From Fennellomyces sp. T-0311 (taxonomy: Eukaryota; Mucoromycota; Mucoromycetes; Mucorales; Lichtheimiaceae), in contig JALLLT010000043.1 in assembly GCA_025266875.1 (NCBI GenBank), positions 186,001 through 250,000 of the forward strand: DNA of 64,000 bases. Reading direction: 5' to 3'. The stretch's first letter is position 1; each line of letters starts with the position of its first letter. This document shows, piece after piece, positions 11,395 to 21,433 of this stretch. A model generated the notes under the pieces. It worked only from the letters and a program-made list of their open reading frames with translations. It made no database searches and was not told the origin of the DNA. The position numbers were made by a program, and so were the translations under genes.

Positions 11395-11966
11395 CGCAGC
11401 AGCAACAGCAGCATACAGATCCCTATGTAGGAGCAACAATAACAGCAACACCATTGTTCTCTACAACAACATCATCATGGTCACCGTTCCCTGCAGCAAC
11501 AGCAACAACGTCATCGCCCTCGGCATCAGCAGCTTTGTCCCCAACAACAGCAACTGCAACATTCACAACAACAACAGGAACAAACCCTGTGGCGCCCCCT
11601 TCGCCATCAGCAGAAGAATCGCCACAGCCGATTCTAAAGTATAAAATGCGTCCAGGGGTGGAAACGTTCAAGACCTTGAGGTGCGAGTTCTTTGAATGGT
11701 TAGTGTTTGGTCTGCCAAACGGAGGAAAAACACGCCTGCCCAAGGTTGACGATCTCGAAAAAAAATACAAAAAAAGTTGGCGCGAAGAACCTGGTGAAAA
11801 TCAGTTCTTCTGCAGAAGAAACCGCATCATCAAACGAATCAAGGCCGAAGTATCTGAAAGCAATCCTGTTCAAGACGTTTTGCGACGGTATGGCTTGAAA
11901 AAGTCAACAAAAGATGTTTCATTCGACTGGATTTCGAAGAATACGTCTTCATTTTTTGAAGAATGA

Positions 11967-12469
11967 TCTTACTGTCGCCGTCTTGTATCGTTCTCATGTT
12001 GCCTCCCCAAACCACCCACCTTACTTTTCTTTTGGTTTTGTTTCGTTCACTTATCCTGCCCCCATTTGGCTTGCTGCCTGGTGATTGTTGCCTGATTGTC
12101 TCTCTGCTCGTTGTGGCCTTTGCCGTTACTTTTGCCATGCTCGCTTGTCTTGCCCTGTTTGACCTACCTGTTTGCCATCTCTTGTTTGCTGTGCCCTGCC
12201 TACCACCTCATTCTTCTCAAGTTTTCTCAATATTAGACATAGATTTTTTTTTAACAAAAATTTTGAATACGCTGCTTTATGCACATATAACTGAGATATC
12301 AATTGTTTAAACCAATGATATCGTAGGATATCTATATACTGGGTCTCAGAAAAGTCAGGACCTGGAAAAAAATTTTGTGACCTCAGTATTTGATAATTCA
12401 AGCGGCTAAAATGTCTCCTGGTCATGCGAAATTTGACCCGGAGATTCGTTGCATCTTTTCCGATTTATC
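11967..12469. other. Intergenic after the Crypton
   Basis: Pyrimidine-rich at 11970-12230 (repeated TTGCC/CTTGTC words), then AT-rich. At 12341-12385 the words GGGTCTCAGAAAAGTCAGGACC resemble a Tc1/mariner-type terminus, but no matching partner end was found. No gene is seen. Confidence 0.4.
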
Positions 12470-13235
12470 CTACAATTGAATGGCTGTATTGACGTTAGTT
12501 TTCAGAGTCTTAGGCTATGTTTACCTTTTGCCATCGATGAAGATTAATCGGCATTTCCATTTAAGTCAGTATCTATACGTTCCAATCGTGGTTAAGAGAA
12601 ATAAGGCCTTGGTTCAGATGCTGAGGAGTGGTGTCGTATTGCGCGGGAGGTATGTCTCCATGTTTTACTTTAAATATGCATCTTTACCGACTGTAAACTA
12701 ATACGTGTGGTAGGTAGTGGAACTCCATTTTTTGCAGGCGGGTTTTCAGAAAATGTAGTGCAAAACCGAGGGTGTGCAAAAAGCGAGAGTGCAAGAAATG
12801 GGGTTCTGCTGTACATATAGGCGTTTGAACAAAATGTAGACGCGAATCCAGAGGATATAGTCGATGATGACGACTGGGCATTAGCAAGTATGCTCTCAAA
12901 TAATGTCACAATGGCTATCACGAAAAAAGCAAGAACCTCCTATGCTTTGCAGAGGTACTGTACGAACTTGCGACAGCAGATGTACAGTGGGTGAAGAACC
13001 TGACCGAGGACACCCATGTTCATGCACATATTGCACCCATCATCAAGGCCGTCTTCACAAAAGACAAGCGTCCCAGTTACCATTGGTACGACAAACTGAA
13101 GAATGCACACTTGTTTGCTACATTTGAAATTAATGATACATACGTTCTTTTCTGAAGGGCAAACACAATGCTTGAAGCAGTGCGTGTATCTTCCACAAGT
13201 ACAGATGCCGCCGAAATTACCACAGCATGCTCTCA
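12470..13235 (+). pseudogene. Middle part of an EVKPP-family copy
   Basis: Matches exons F, G and the start of H of the copy at 16684-19005. Recognisable stretches are DDDWALASMLSNN, VQWVKNLTEDTHVHAHIAP and KDKRPSYHWYDKLKNAHLFATFEIND, then AVRVSSTSTDAAEI. Exon F has lost its frame (LPSMKINRHFHL where the fuller copy has FAIDEDESAFPF). A pogo-like MITE occupies the intron position at 12717-12811. Homology ends near 13222, before the EVKPP motif. This is a decayed partial copy. Confidence 0.7.
12717..12811. mobile_element. Pogo-like MITE
   Basis: The right end read inward is CAGCAGAACCCCATTTCTTGCA, and the left is AGTGGAACTCCATTTTTTGCA. TA lies on both sides (12715-12716 and 12812-12813). It shares its internal TGCAAAA and GTGCAA words with copies at 15739, 30170 and 31006. 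It sits in an intron position of an EVKPP-family pseudogene. Confidence 0.65.
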
Positions 13236-13427
13236 GCGGGACGCGAAAATTATAGCATATAAAAGTTCCGTCAGAGCGTCAGAGTTCCCTATAGTTTCCC
13301 GTTTCCTTTTACTTCCATGATTTTTTTTTGTCGACGAGTGTTCAGCACTTGACAATGAAAGATACATGATTGAACGCAAATGCAATTCCGGTGCCGGATT
13401 TTGTAAGATCCGGTAAAGATGGTGAAG

Positions 13428-14225
13428 GAGTCCCCCAAAATCCGTCGTGACGTTGGGAGGTACTGATCATCGTGTCGGGCCCTAAGTGATGGCGGAGGAC
13501 TTGTTGCCGTGGACAAGGATAGCACCCGTCAGTAGCGCTGCCATCTTTGCTTTTGTGTTCCTTTCTTTTTTTTCTCTTACTCCTCTCTTTCTTTTCTTTT
13601 TTCTCTTACTTTTCTTTTTTTTTTCTCTTTCCTCTTTCAAATCCCTTCGTAGCGGAATTCTGGCAAAGGAGTCCCCCAAAATCCATCGTGACGTTGGGAG
13701 GTACTGACCGTAGTGTCGGGCCCTAAGTGGTGATGGAGGCCTCGTTACCACGGACGAGGATGTCACAACCCATCAGTAGCGCTGCCAGAATTTTTGGTTG
13801 AAAGTGGGCTTTCTTGAAGGTAATGACCGGGTGTATTTCATCACATGAACATACCACTAATGGCACATCTTTATGCTACCGGCGAGAACGTCTCTGGACT
13901 TTATTCCAGGCACAAGGGCATCCAGATTGTGACTCGATGCCTTCTATTCTTGTTCCTCTTCATCATCTTCTTCTTTCCAATCACTTCGTAAGGGAATTCT
14001 GGTTTAGGAGTCCTCCAAAGATGACAGTGTCTTCGGAGGTACCAATGACAGTGTTGGGCCCTAAGTGATGATGGGGTCCTCGCTACCGGACGAGGATGTC
14101 AACCCATCAGTAGCGCTGCCAGAATTTTTGGTTGAAAGTGGGCTTTCTTGAAGGTAATGACCGGGTGTATTTCATCAGATGAACATACCACTAATGGCAC
14201 ATCTTTATGCTACCGGCGAGAGACC
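13428..14225. repeat. Three direct copies of a GAGTCCCCCAAA repeat unit
   Basis: Copies start near 13428, 13669 and 14007. Each holds GAGTCC(C/T)CCAAA, a GGGCCCTAAGTG core, and CAGTAGCGCTGCCA. Copies 2 and 3 share a further roughly 110 bp (13781-13888 and 14118-14222) that is almost identical. In copies 2 and 3 the unit is bounded by GAATTCTGG at the left and CCAGAATTTTT at the right, a short inverted repeat. A polypyrimidine run (13555-13640) lies between copies 1 and 2. It could be a small tandemly amplified non-autonomous element; no coding capacity is seen. Confidence 0.65.
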
Positions 14226-14712
14226 TATTCGATACGCACAGGCATCCAGCCTATGACATGCAGCCTATATTTCAGCGATTTTCTGTAAATTCTATAAATA
14301 TGAGCAATGTATGGTTTACTCTTTGCTTCTCGATGACCAAAACGAATGTGTGTGTGTGTTGCTGACCCATGTATAGATAACTTTCTTTGGTACGACGAGA
14401 TGCAGCGTATGGCAGATCAAAGGCAGTCATACTGTCTATACAGAGCTTGGTGGATTCGGTACCTCGTTTAAATGGCATCACGGCTAGCCCAAAGGCGGAG
14501 CTCTACCCTTGGTTTGGACAGTGAAACTATATGAGGGTGAACAAGAGTAACGATTACGCTGGAGCACACACCACAAAGAACATGGCGAAGTAACCAATGA
14601 AGATTAGGACATTGAGGTAAAGCTTTACTCATCAAGTTCACAATGCGGCAGCGAAGTTTGGAAGAATATGTCGAGACAATCACGGCAGTAACACGCTTTG
14701 TTACAGTTATTC
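14226..14712. other. Unassigned
   Basis: Contains a GTGTGTGTGT run near 14349 and two minus-strand frames (14272-14481, 14468-14683) that I cannot relate to any protein family. No gene can be supported. Confidence 0.3.
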
Positions 14713-14925
14713 GATGTGGTTGGTATGTTCGTCTACAATGGCATACATGGTTTAAAAGTGCTTACTTCATATTGTCAAGTCGGAGCAAACAGTGCCACAA
14801 ACGAAAACAGCTGGTCGAGCGTTGATGCGCACCCGAAGGCAACCTATCTGACACGTTTTGAGCTGTCAACTGAAAAAGATGCACTTCCAGACGAGAGTGA
14901 GCGCGTACATACTACTTTTGATTAC
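14713..14925 (+). pseudogene. Upstream part of an EVKPP-family copy
   Basis: Matches the intron and exon at 18230-18400 of the fuller copy: an intron starting GTATGTTCGTCTACAATGG, then an exon reading ANSATNENSWSSVDAHPKATYL and ELSTEKDALPDESER. Where the fuller copy has a TAG codon, this one has TGG (Trp). The segment lies downstream of exons that should follow it, so the copy is scrambled or represents a second insertion. Confidence 0.65.
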
Positions 14926-15415
14926 TCGGTTTTAACGCACTATCTTAGTATAGTGGCACCACAACGGTAGCGATATGACTCTGAAGTTGAATATCTTCTG
15001 CTGTAAATCCGTAGCGAAGCTTGATCTGAATACAAATTCCAATGTTGTGGAGCCGATATGAGCGTGGTGATAAGCATCTGTTGATCGAGAGTGTCGAGAT
15101 CAAAATCAAGGATTTGCCATATTATGACGAATAAATCAAGCAAAAGGATTTAAACGGACAGTTCATTCTATTTCTGCACCTTTTGACGTTGTTTCTTCTA
15201 GTCCACTCTTGCTGTTTTCGATTTATTTGAGCCTCCAACTCCTTCAAAAGCGGAAAGCATACTTACGTTGGCCAAACTTGAACCTCTAATGCTTTAATCG
15301 ATACTGTCGATGCATCTTGCCTTCCAATTGTAACTGATCTTATCGTTGATTATACGTAGCATGCATAGACCTGGATGGCCGAAAACGTCTTAAAGTGGAC
15401 ATGATATTTGTTTAA

Positions 15416-15639
15416 TAGGGGAGTTCAGTAAACATCCATAAGATCATAAATACGTATAAGAAAAACATTTTTCATATGAGTGCGATTGCGCTTTTCTTTG
15501 TTGTTTCATAAAAGTTAATGCTGCAATTGTTAGGTACTTTTTGAAAGGCATAAAAGTCTTCTAAGCAAAAAATAATTGGACAGCCAGCTTTACTTTTTTT
15601 AATGTTTATGTTCTTATGGAGGATCACTGAACTCCCCTA
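15416..15639. mobile_element. MITE with TAGGGGAGTTCAGT ends
   Basis: The left end, TAGGGGAGTTCAGTAAACATCC, is mirrored at the right by the complement of TAGGGGAGTTCAGTGATCCTCC; both then reach CATAAGA within 27 bp. The ends coincide with TA, so a Tc1/mariner-type origin with TA duplication is likely. There is no open reading frame, and the interior is AT-rich. Confidence 0.7.
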
Positions 15640-15738
15640 ATATTCGTCAATCATACTTAGCATGGTCCATAAAGTGAAGGTCTCAAAACTTCACCGCTAA
15701 ATAAGGCCAGGTCCGACTGGAGGTAAGTACGACTAGTA

Positions 15739-15900
15739 TGTACTTTCTGCATCCCGTTTTTGCACACCATCACTTTTTGCACCAAGCTTCCGTCGAACCC
15801 GCTCAGTATTTGAGGCATTTCACCCATGATTATTGCGTACCATCAGCTTTCGCAGTGCATTTTCTGGGAAACCGTTTGTGCAAAATGCAAAGCTCCACTG
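15739..15900. mobile_element. Diverged pogo-like MITE
   Basis: Contains CCCGTTTTTGCACACC near the left and GTGCAAAATGCAAAGCTCCACTG at the right, followed by TA. It belongs with the copies at 12717, 30170 and 31006, but the left terminus is degraded. Confidence 0.5.
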
Positions 15901-16683
15901 TATCGAAAACACCCGTGAGTACGATATTGGTTGTTGTATCAGGCGGCCAGATATCATATACATAAGCTCTGGGGTGTCTCAGTGACAGTCAAAAAGTTGA
16001 CAGACTCTTGACATTCAGGGGTAAGTGTTCTGCGCAATGAGACACATATATGAGCCTTTTTTGTACGTACGTACAGCTGGCATACATTTTTTCTTCTAGA
16101 ACTGGGTCGTACCCGTCACCAAAAACTCTTCCAAGGCAACGATACAAATGCGACTGGGACCTAGTATCATGCTATGTACGAAAGTTGACTCATCGTCATA
16201 TACTGCCGAAACGCCCAGTAATATCTGTAGATACAACGGTACCGAATTGTACGGCTAAGTATCTAAAGTCAAGGCTAGACATAAAGCGTCCATTGATTGA
16301 TCCTTGCCATGCGTCAAATAGTCACGTACGAGTCTAATCTTTACACAGGAAAACTTTAAGAAGGGTTCCTGGACGTGAAGCTTCTATGCAATTGGCGTTG
16401 GTCGTTTCTATGGGTAATACGTAAATGGACACGTTATCTGATATGATGGTACCCAGGAATCAATAGCATTTCAACTTTCATTAACACGAAAGCAATGCCG
16501 TACTTAAAGTTGCTTTCGAATTAGCTGGACACTACCGGACAGAGGTAAGGCTTTTGATGGTAGTTAAGCAATCACCACAAAATGTATTTGGATGTATATA
16601 GGTAAATATAAAAAAAAAGATATGGATAAGTGCAAAAAAAATATATGTAAAAAATGATTGGTAAGTATAAAAAAAGTCGTAAG

Positions 16684-19005
16684 TCAACATTTCCTCCCCT
16701 TCTTTGCTCCAGCAGCCGCATTATTTACTTTTCCAGTGTTGCGAGCCTTCCTTTTGACCTTTCGCTCCTTCTTCTTCCGATCCGGCCTCATCCATCTCAT
16801 TGGAACTGCTCCTGTTGGCATCTCGCTATTACCCGCCAGCTTCTGAAGGATTCTTGTTTTGACACTTTGTGCTGTTCGCACGATTATATTCTGAAGTACA
16901 TATTAGTATCGCTCATTAATGAGATCCATACAGCGGTTGAATACAAAGCAATCGATTATACTTACTTTAGTCTGCAAAACCGCCTCAACCATGGCTGGCA
17001 ATTGGCCGAGTTGCGAATGTTTTGTGATCAAATCGACATTCTGCAACTCAAGTAACTCGTAGATACCGTTATGGGAAAGTTTCATTTGGTACGTTCGTAC
17101 ACATAGTTCTTTTTTACGGAAAAAATGAGCATAGATCGATAAACGGATCCACTCAGTCTATGAAATTTACCTTCGACATGAATACCGCAAACAGCAGGAT
17201 CCGAAACATGCGCTTTGACAAGCACATTCAACATAATTTTGAGCTCGCGCCCAAGTTTTTCCAGATCGTGACCTGTCTTCTTCGGAGGCTTTACCTCAAG
17301 GGCAAGCAGGTTGAACGTCCGGTTCTGCACTTTTACCGAGCACATGAAGTCAGGCAAAAGCCTGTCCGCACTCGAACCGTTAATTTCAGCGGCATCTGTG
17401 CTCGTGGAAGATACACGCACCGCTTCAAGCATTGTGTTTGCCCTTCAAAAAAGAATGTATGCATCATTAATTTCAAATGTAGCAAACAAGTTTACATTAT
17501 TTAGTCTGTCGTACCAATGGTAAATCAGACGCTTGTCTTTTGTGAAGACGGCCTTGATGATGGGTGCAATATGCGCATGGACATGGGTGTCCTCGGTCAG
17601 GTTCTTCACCCACTGTACATCTGTTGTCGCAAGATCGTAAAGTACCTCTGCAAAGCATAGGAGGTTCTTGCTTTTTTTTGTGATAGCCGCTGTGATATTG
17701 TTTGCGAGTGCACTTGCCAATGCCCAGTCGTCATCGTTGTCTATATCCTCTGGGTCTGCGTCTACATTTTTATCAAGCGCCTATTTGTGCGCCACACGTA
17801 TTAATCTACGACCGGGAAGGATGCATATTTAAAGTAAATCATGGAGACATACCTCGCGCGCAACACGGCACCACTCCTCAGCATCTGAACCAAGGCCTTG
17901 CTTCTCGTAACCGCGATTGAAACGCATAGATACTGATTTAAACGGAAATGCCGATTCATCTTCATCGATGGCGAAAAGGTAAACGTAGCTTAAGGCTCTG
18001 AAAACTAACGTCAATTCATCCATTCAATTGTATACTAGATTTACTTATAATGCTTACAGTGTCCTTCGTGGAGTCGGTGCTTTCGTCAGTTTCAGAACAT
18101 CCTTGACAGCTTTGTGGCGGAAATCAATCAACGCCCGTGTCACATCGACACCGTTATGATACCACTATATTAAGATAAGTGCGTTAAAATCAAACAATAA
18201 AAAGTATGTAAGAAGCACTTACGCGCTCATCCTCGTCTGGAAGTGCGTCTTTTTCAGTTGACAGCTCAAAACTTGTCAGATATGTTGCCTTCGGGTGCGC
18301 ATCAGCGCTCGACTAGCTGCTTTCGCTTGTGGCACTGTTTGCTCCAGCTTAACCATATAAAATAAGTACTTTTAAACCATGCATACCATTGTAGACGAAC
18401 ATACCACTCGACATCTGGCGACTACTACTAGCCTCTGCATTCAGAGTTCTAATCACTTGCTTGAGCGGGGCACGGTTCGTTACAGCCGACTCTTGCATGA
18501 GCTCCATGCTGGCAATGTTATGGGTTACAGCGGTGTGTGTCTATCTGAAGGTCAGCAGTTGCTGTAGAGCAAGTAAATTCATATGCTTACCATCACAAAA
18601 ACCTCTTTCCAAAGTAGCTCTGGGCATCGCAAGCTCATATTAAATTTAATGTTAGCTTTTGCTGCGTAGATACCGAAATTTAAAGCTGTTCGCTTACTCC
18701 GGTATGACTCCAGGATCAAGTTCTTCAGATATCGTCTCGAAGCGAGAGACCCATGCTCTTCTCAGCCCTTCGTAGTCGCTGTAATTACCCGACCATCCAG
18801 CAACCTTTGATTTGTTGCGCTGAATGAAGTTGCCTAAGCTTGGGTTTTTGGTTTGGTTTATGTACTCCAGTAATGCTAAATAAGAGCCATATTATTAGAA
18901 CCGAGAGTCAAGCAGCAAAAAACCTTGAATGCTTTTTGTTGCTTGTGAATTACCGGTGTGTCCTGGGTAAAATTCGGTAGATGCGGTAACTCTGTTAGCG
19001 TCCAT
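16684..19005 (-). pseudogene. Intron-rich EVKPP-motif hypothetical protein, fullest copy
   Basis: Exons on the minus strand read from MDANRVTASTEFYPGHTGNS (start at 19005) through LLEYINQTKNPSLGNFIQRN, GWSGNYSDYEGLRRAW and VSRFETISEELDPGVIPE. They continue through VTHNIASMELMQESAV, HPKATYLTSFELSTEKDAL, VDVTRALIDFRHKAV, YLFAIDEDESAFPFKSVSM, VQWVKNLTEDTHVHAHIAP, SVKVQNRTFNLLALEVKPPK, KLSHNGIYELLELQNVDLI and a Lys/Arg-rich tail ending at 16684. About nine short introns fit GT-AG rules. A TAG interrupts the HPKATYL exon (18312-18314 region), and the frame breaks after NDAYILF, so this copy is probably dead. The EVK motif after hydrophobic strands could hint at a PD-(D/E)xK nuclease fold, but that is speculative. 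Fragments lie at 172-805, 12470-13235 and 14713-14925. Function is unknown. Confidence 0.65.
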
Positions 19006-20778
19006 GGTGGAATGTGGAATAGAGGAAAGAGGTATTAGAATAACGATAGAACAACCGAGACCACTGATATTATATGGAACACACATATATGTGAGGATAG
19101 TAAACCAGTTATTCTCACCGAACGCGCAAGTTTTTCTAGAGATTTGGTACGCACGTGTATGCATTCCATTAACCAAGATGATGTACACATTTTACCGATA
19201 TAAGCCTTTCTTGTTACATTATATCGATAGACATATCATGCTACTCATTTTTCTATTCATACAAGAATACTCGATACCGCGATATTCAAGGTTGACGACT
19301 TGCTGCATAATATTCTATATCTTATCCACGTGCGACCCCATGCCAACCAAACCGGTTTAGGTACGTAGGTAGCAACTTTCGCAGAAAATTCAAAATGTTA
19401 GTCTCTACTTCTCGATCCATAGCTCTTGGAAAACACTTCACCTGGACATACCCAGAGCGTCAGGACCGCATCACCTACGTACTGTGCCTTTTTTTCTTCA
19501 TGTTTAAATGTCTTCCGCAGGTACGTAGAACATTATATAAATGCAACAATGCGCTGTTCACGCTGTGTATAAGCAAACAATCGGTGATGAACAGGTATCC
19601 GGTTATGGTGAATTTCGTTGATTAGCCGACCAAATATAGGCATCCGATACTATACTAAATGTCACTTCTTCCTTCCTTCATATAAGTCTCTCCACTCAGG
19701 TCTCTTTGATCTGTTCATGATGAAGAGCAGTTTTTGCACTTTCTTATGATACTCGTTGCGTGTCTCTACGATATCCCTATGCGAACAAAGTGTTTCTGCA
19801 TTATGCGAAAAAAAAACTCGGTTCCCGCGCTTTTGGGCCGTCACGGAGCTACCAGACCTGTGGTATCAAATTAAGGCTCACCATGATGACTTTCAACGTG
19901 CGCAAAGAAACAAACATTCAAGGCCTTTTATGTAGACTTTCAACGCGCACAACGAAACAAACGTTCATGGCCCTTCCTCACATCCCGTGATCGGTTTTTT
20001 TTTAAGGATCAACATAAAACAGGTATATGCGTGGACATTTTAAGTGATGGACAGATATTGTTTACAACGTGACAAAAAGCCTGTTTATTGAACAATTTAC
20101 AAGTGCGTAGTACTTTTGGCCTAGATTCATATCTAGTGGACAAAGACCGCCACGAGGAGGCAAGTACTTCCGACTTCGGTCTTCGGTTAGTAACAGACAG
20201 CCCACTTACCGTTCACCCACGCAGATAGCTTTGTTTTGTGCGCCCACAAAACTCCACTATTGCGCTTGCCCACTGTCCCACAGCGAGGCTGTCCAAAGGA
20301 GTAGGCCGGAAGGATGTGCTGGTCGTCCGCCTCCGTCCGCCTCCGTTCGCTCGTCGTCCGCCTCCGTTCGTTCGTCATCCCTCCGACCCACGCGGCAAGG
20401 GCAACTCAAAGAGTGCGTCGTTCTTATCAACGTTGCCCTGCGGTGCAACCGCTTTGGACAGCCTCTATGACCTGGCCCTAATAAACATGTTTCCATAGGA
20501 AATACCTAAAAATCAAAGTCAAATGAATATCAGAACAAAAGCGCGTTGAAAGCGACCCAATGTAGATCATGAACATGACTCATTGCCATGGCAAAGTCAT
20601 GGCGACAAAAGTATGGCAACAAAAAAAAAACTCACCTTAAGCTCCAGAGTGGAATAGTTGACTTGACCGGAAGAGAGTTGATTGCTCAACGCGCAGTAGA
20701 TCTGGTTTATATATGGGACCATAGCTGTGGTTTAAATAATGTTACTTCCCTTTTTCGGAGGACCCTTTTTTTCTGCAA
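19006..20778. other. Gene-free stretch
   Basis: Several small open frames but none with recognisable features. At 20330-20390 the word CGTCCGCCTC(C) recurs several times, a GC-rich short repeat. GGTACGTAG recurs at 19360 and 19520. Nothing else is supported. Confidence 0.35.
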
Positions 20779-21026
20779 TTACCTCAAAAAGCCCAGCGGT
20801 AACAGACCAGGTAACAAAATTTGTTACCTCAAAAAGCCCAGCGGTAACAGACCAGGGAACAGAATCTGTTACCTCAAAGCACAACGGTAATAAAGCAGGT
20901 AACAAAATCTGTTACCTCAAAAGGCCCAGCGGTAACAAGCCAAGTAACAAAATATGTTATCTCAAAAGCGCAGCGGTAACAAACGAGGTAACAGAATTTG
21001 TTACCTCAAAGGCCACAGCGGTAACG
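20779..21026. repeat. 45-bp minisatellite with internal palindromes
   Basis: Five full units and one partial start at 20779, 20824, 20869, 20912, 20957 and 21001, each beginning TTAC(or T)CTCAAA. Unit lengths are 45, 45, 43, 45 and 44. Each unit carries GCGGTAACA (or a close variant), and unit junctions form inverted repeats such as GGTAACAAAATTTGTTACC. A 300-base frame crosses part of it, but the 43- and 44-bp units break the frame, so coding is unlikely. Confidence 0.85.
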
Positions 21027-21259
21027 ATCAGTACGCTTCGGGTTTTACTATAAGGAAATATCCGCTTTCAAAGTTGATGATCAAGTTTATACGCAGAGTC
21101 TTCAATAAAAAGTACGCGTCACGCGCTGGTTGGCGATGGTATGCTATGATCATGATACGATCTTGAGCTTTTAACTTCCCGGATCACATGTTTTGATCCC
21201 TGGCTTTTTGGTCTGCTTAATTTTAGCAGTAGCTGATCTGCACGAAAGAGAAAGCGATA

Positions 21260-21431
21260 CAGTGGACGCTTTATATAACGATATGATGGTGCATCGAAAA
21301 TTATATCGTTATATCAAAATATCCTTATATAAAATGGGATTTGGCAGTGATTACCGTTTCGGTGCATCGAAAATTGTATCCTTATATCGAATTATCGTTA
21401 TATAAAACATCATTATATGAAGCGGCCACTG
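21260..21431. mobile_element. Tigger-like MITE
   Basis: The left end CAGTGGACGCTTTATATAACG faces the right end CAGTGGCCGCTTCATATAATG (read inward), with TA on each side (21258-21259 and 21432-21433). Internal GGTGCATCGAAAATT words repeat. It has no coding capacity. The terminus style and TA duplication fit the pogo/Tigger group. Confidence 0.75.
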
Positions 21432-21433
21432 TA

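Larger units (their letters stand above)
3803..11966 (+). pseudogene. Decayed Crypton: tyrosine recombinase with GCR1-like C-terminus, split by a CACTA
   Basis: The N-terminal part (3803-4324) begins MTRGNGHGRN and includes an EEFLRWCTRR...HLFLVEEV segment typical of Crypton recombinases. The frame resumes at 9830 after the nested transposon. The recombinase core (10190-10780) keeps the catalytic set: Arg in GLLRGES, a Lys near KTNQEG, H-x-x-R in THVMRG (10596-10610), and Tyr in SKKYL. A glutamine-rich linker (about 11350-11600) precedes a GCR1_C-like DNA-binding segment (about 11640-11966: WLVFGLP, WREEPGENQFFCRR). Lesions include a TAA at about 4056, one-base losses near 10183 and 10672, and stops between 10850 and 11140. 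The last reading frame is still long. Known Cryptons lack terminal repeats, so the element ends are undefined. Confidence 0.8.
14926..16680. other. Gene-free stretch with MITE-like elements
   Basis: Apart from two MITEs (entered separately) I see a foldback at 15974-16045, GTGTCTCA and TGAGACAC around about 55 bp, and an A-rich run at 16600-16680. No reading frame is convincing. Confidence 0.4.

Noticed and set aside
12337..12385. GGGTCTCAGAAAAGTCAGGACC as a Tc1/mariner terminus
   Set aside because: No inverted partner or TA-bounded element could be found.
13555..13640. Long polypyrimidine run as a promoter leader
   Set aside because: It lies between repeat units with no ATG-started gene downstream.
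20779..21026. Regularly spaced repeats resembling a CRISPR array
   Set aside because: The units are contiguous with no unique spacers and lie in a eukaryotic genome; they are a minisatellite.
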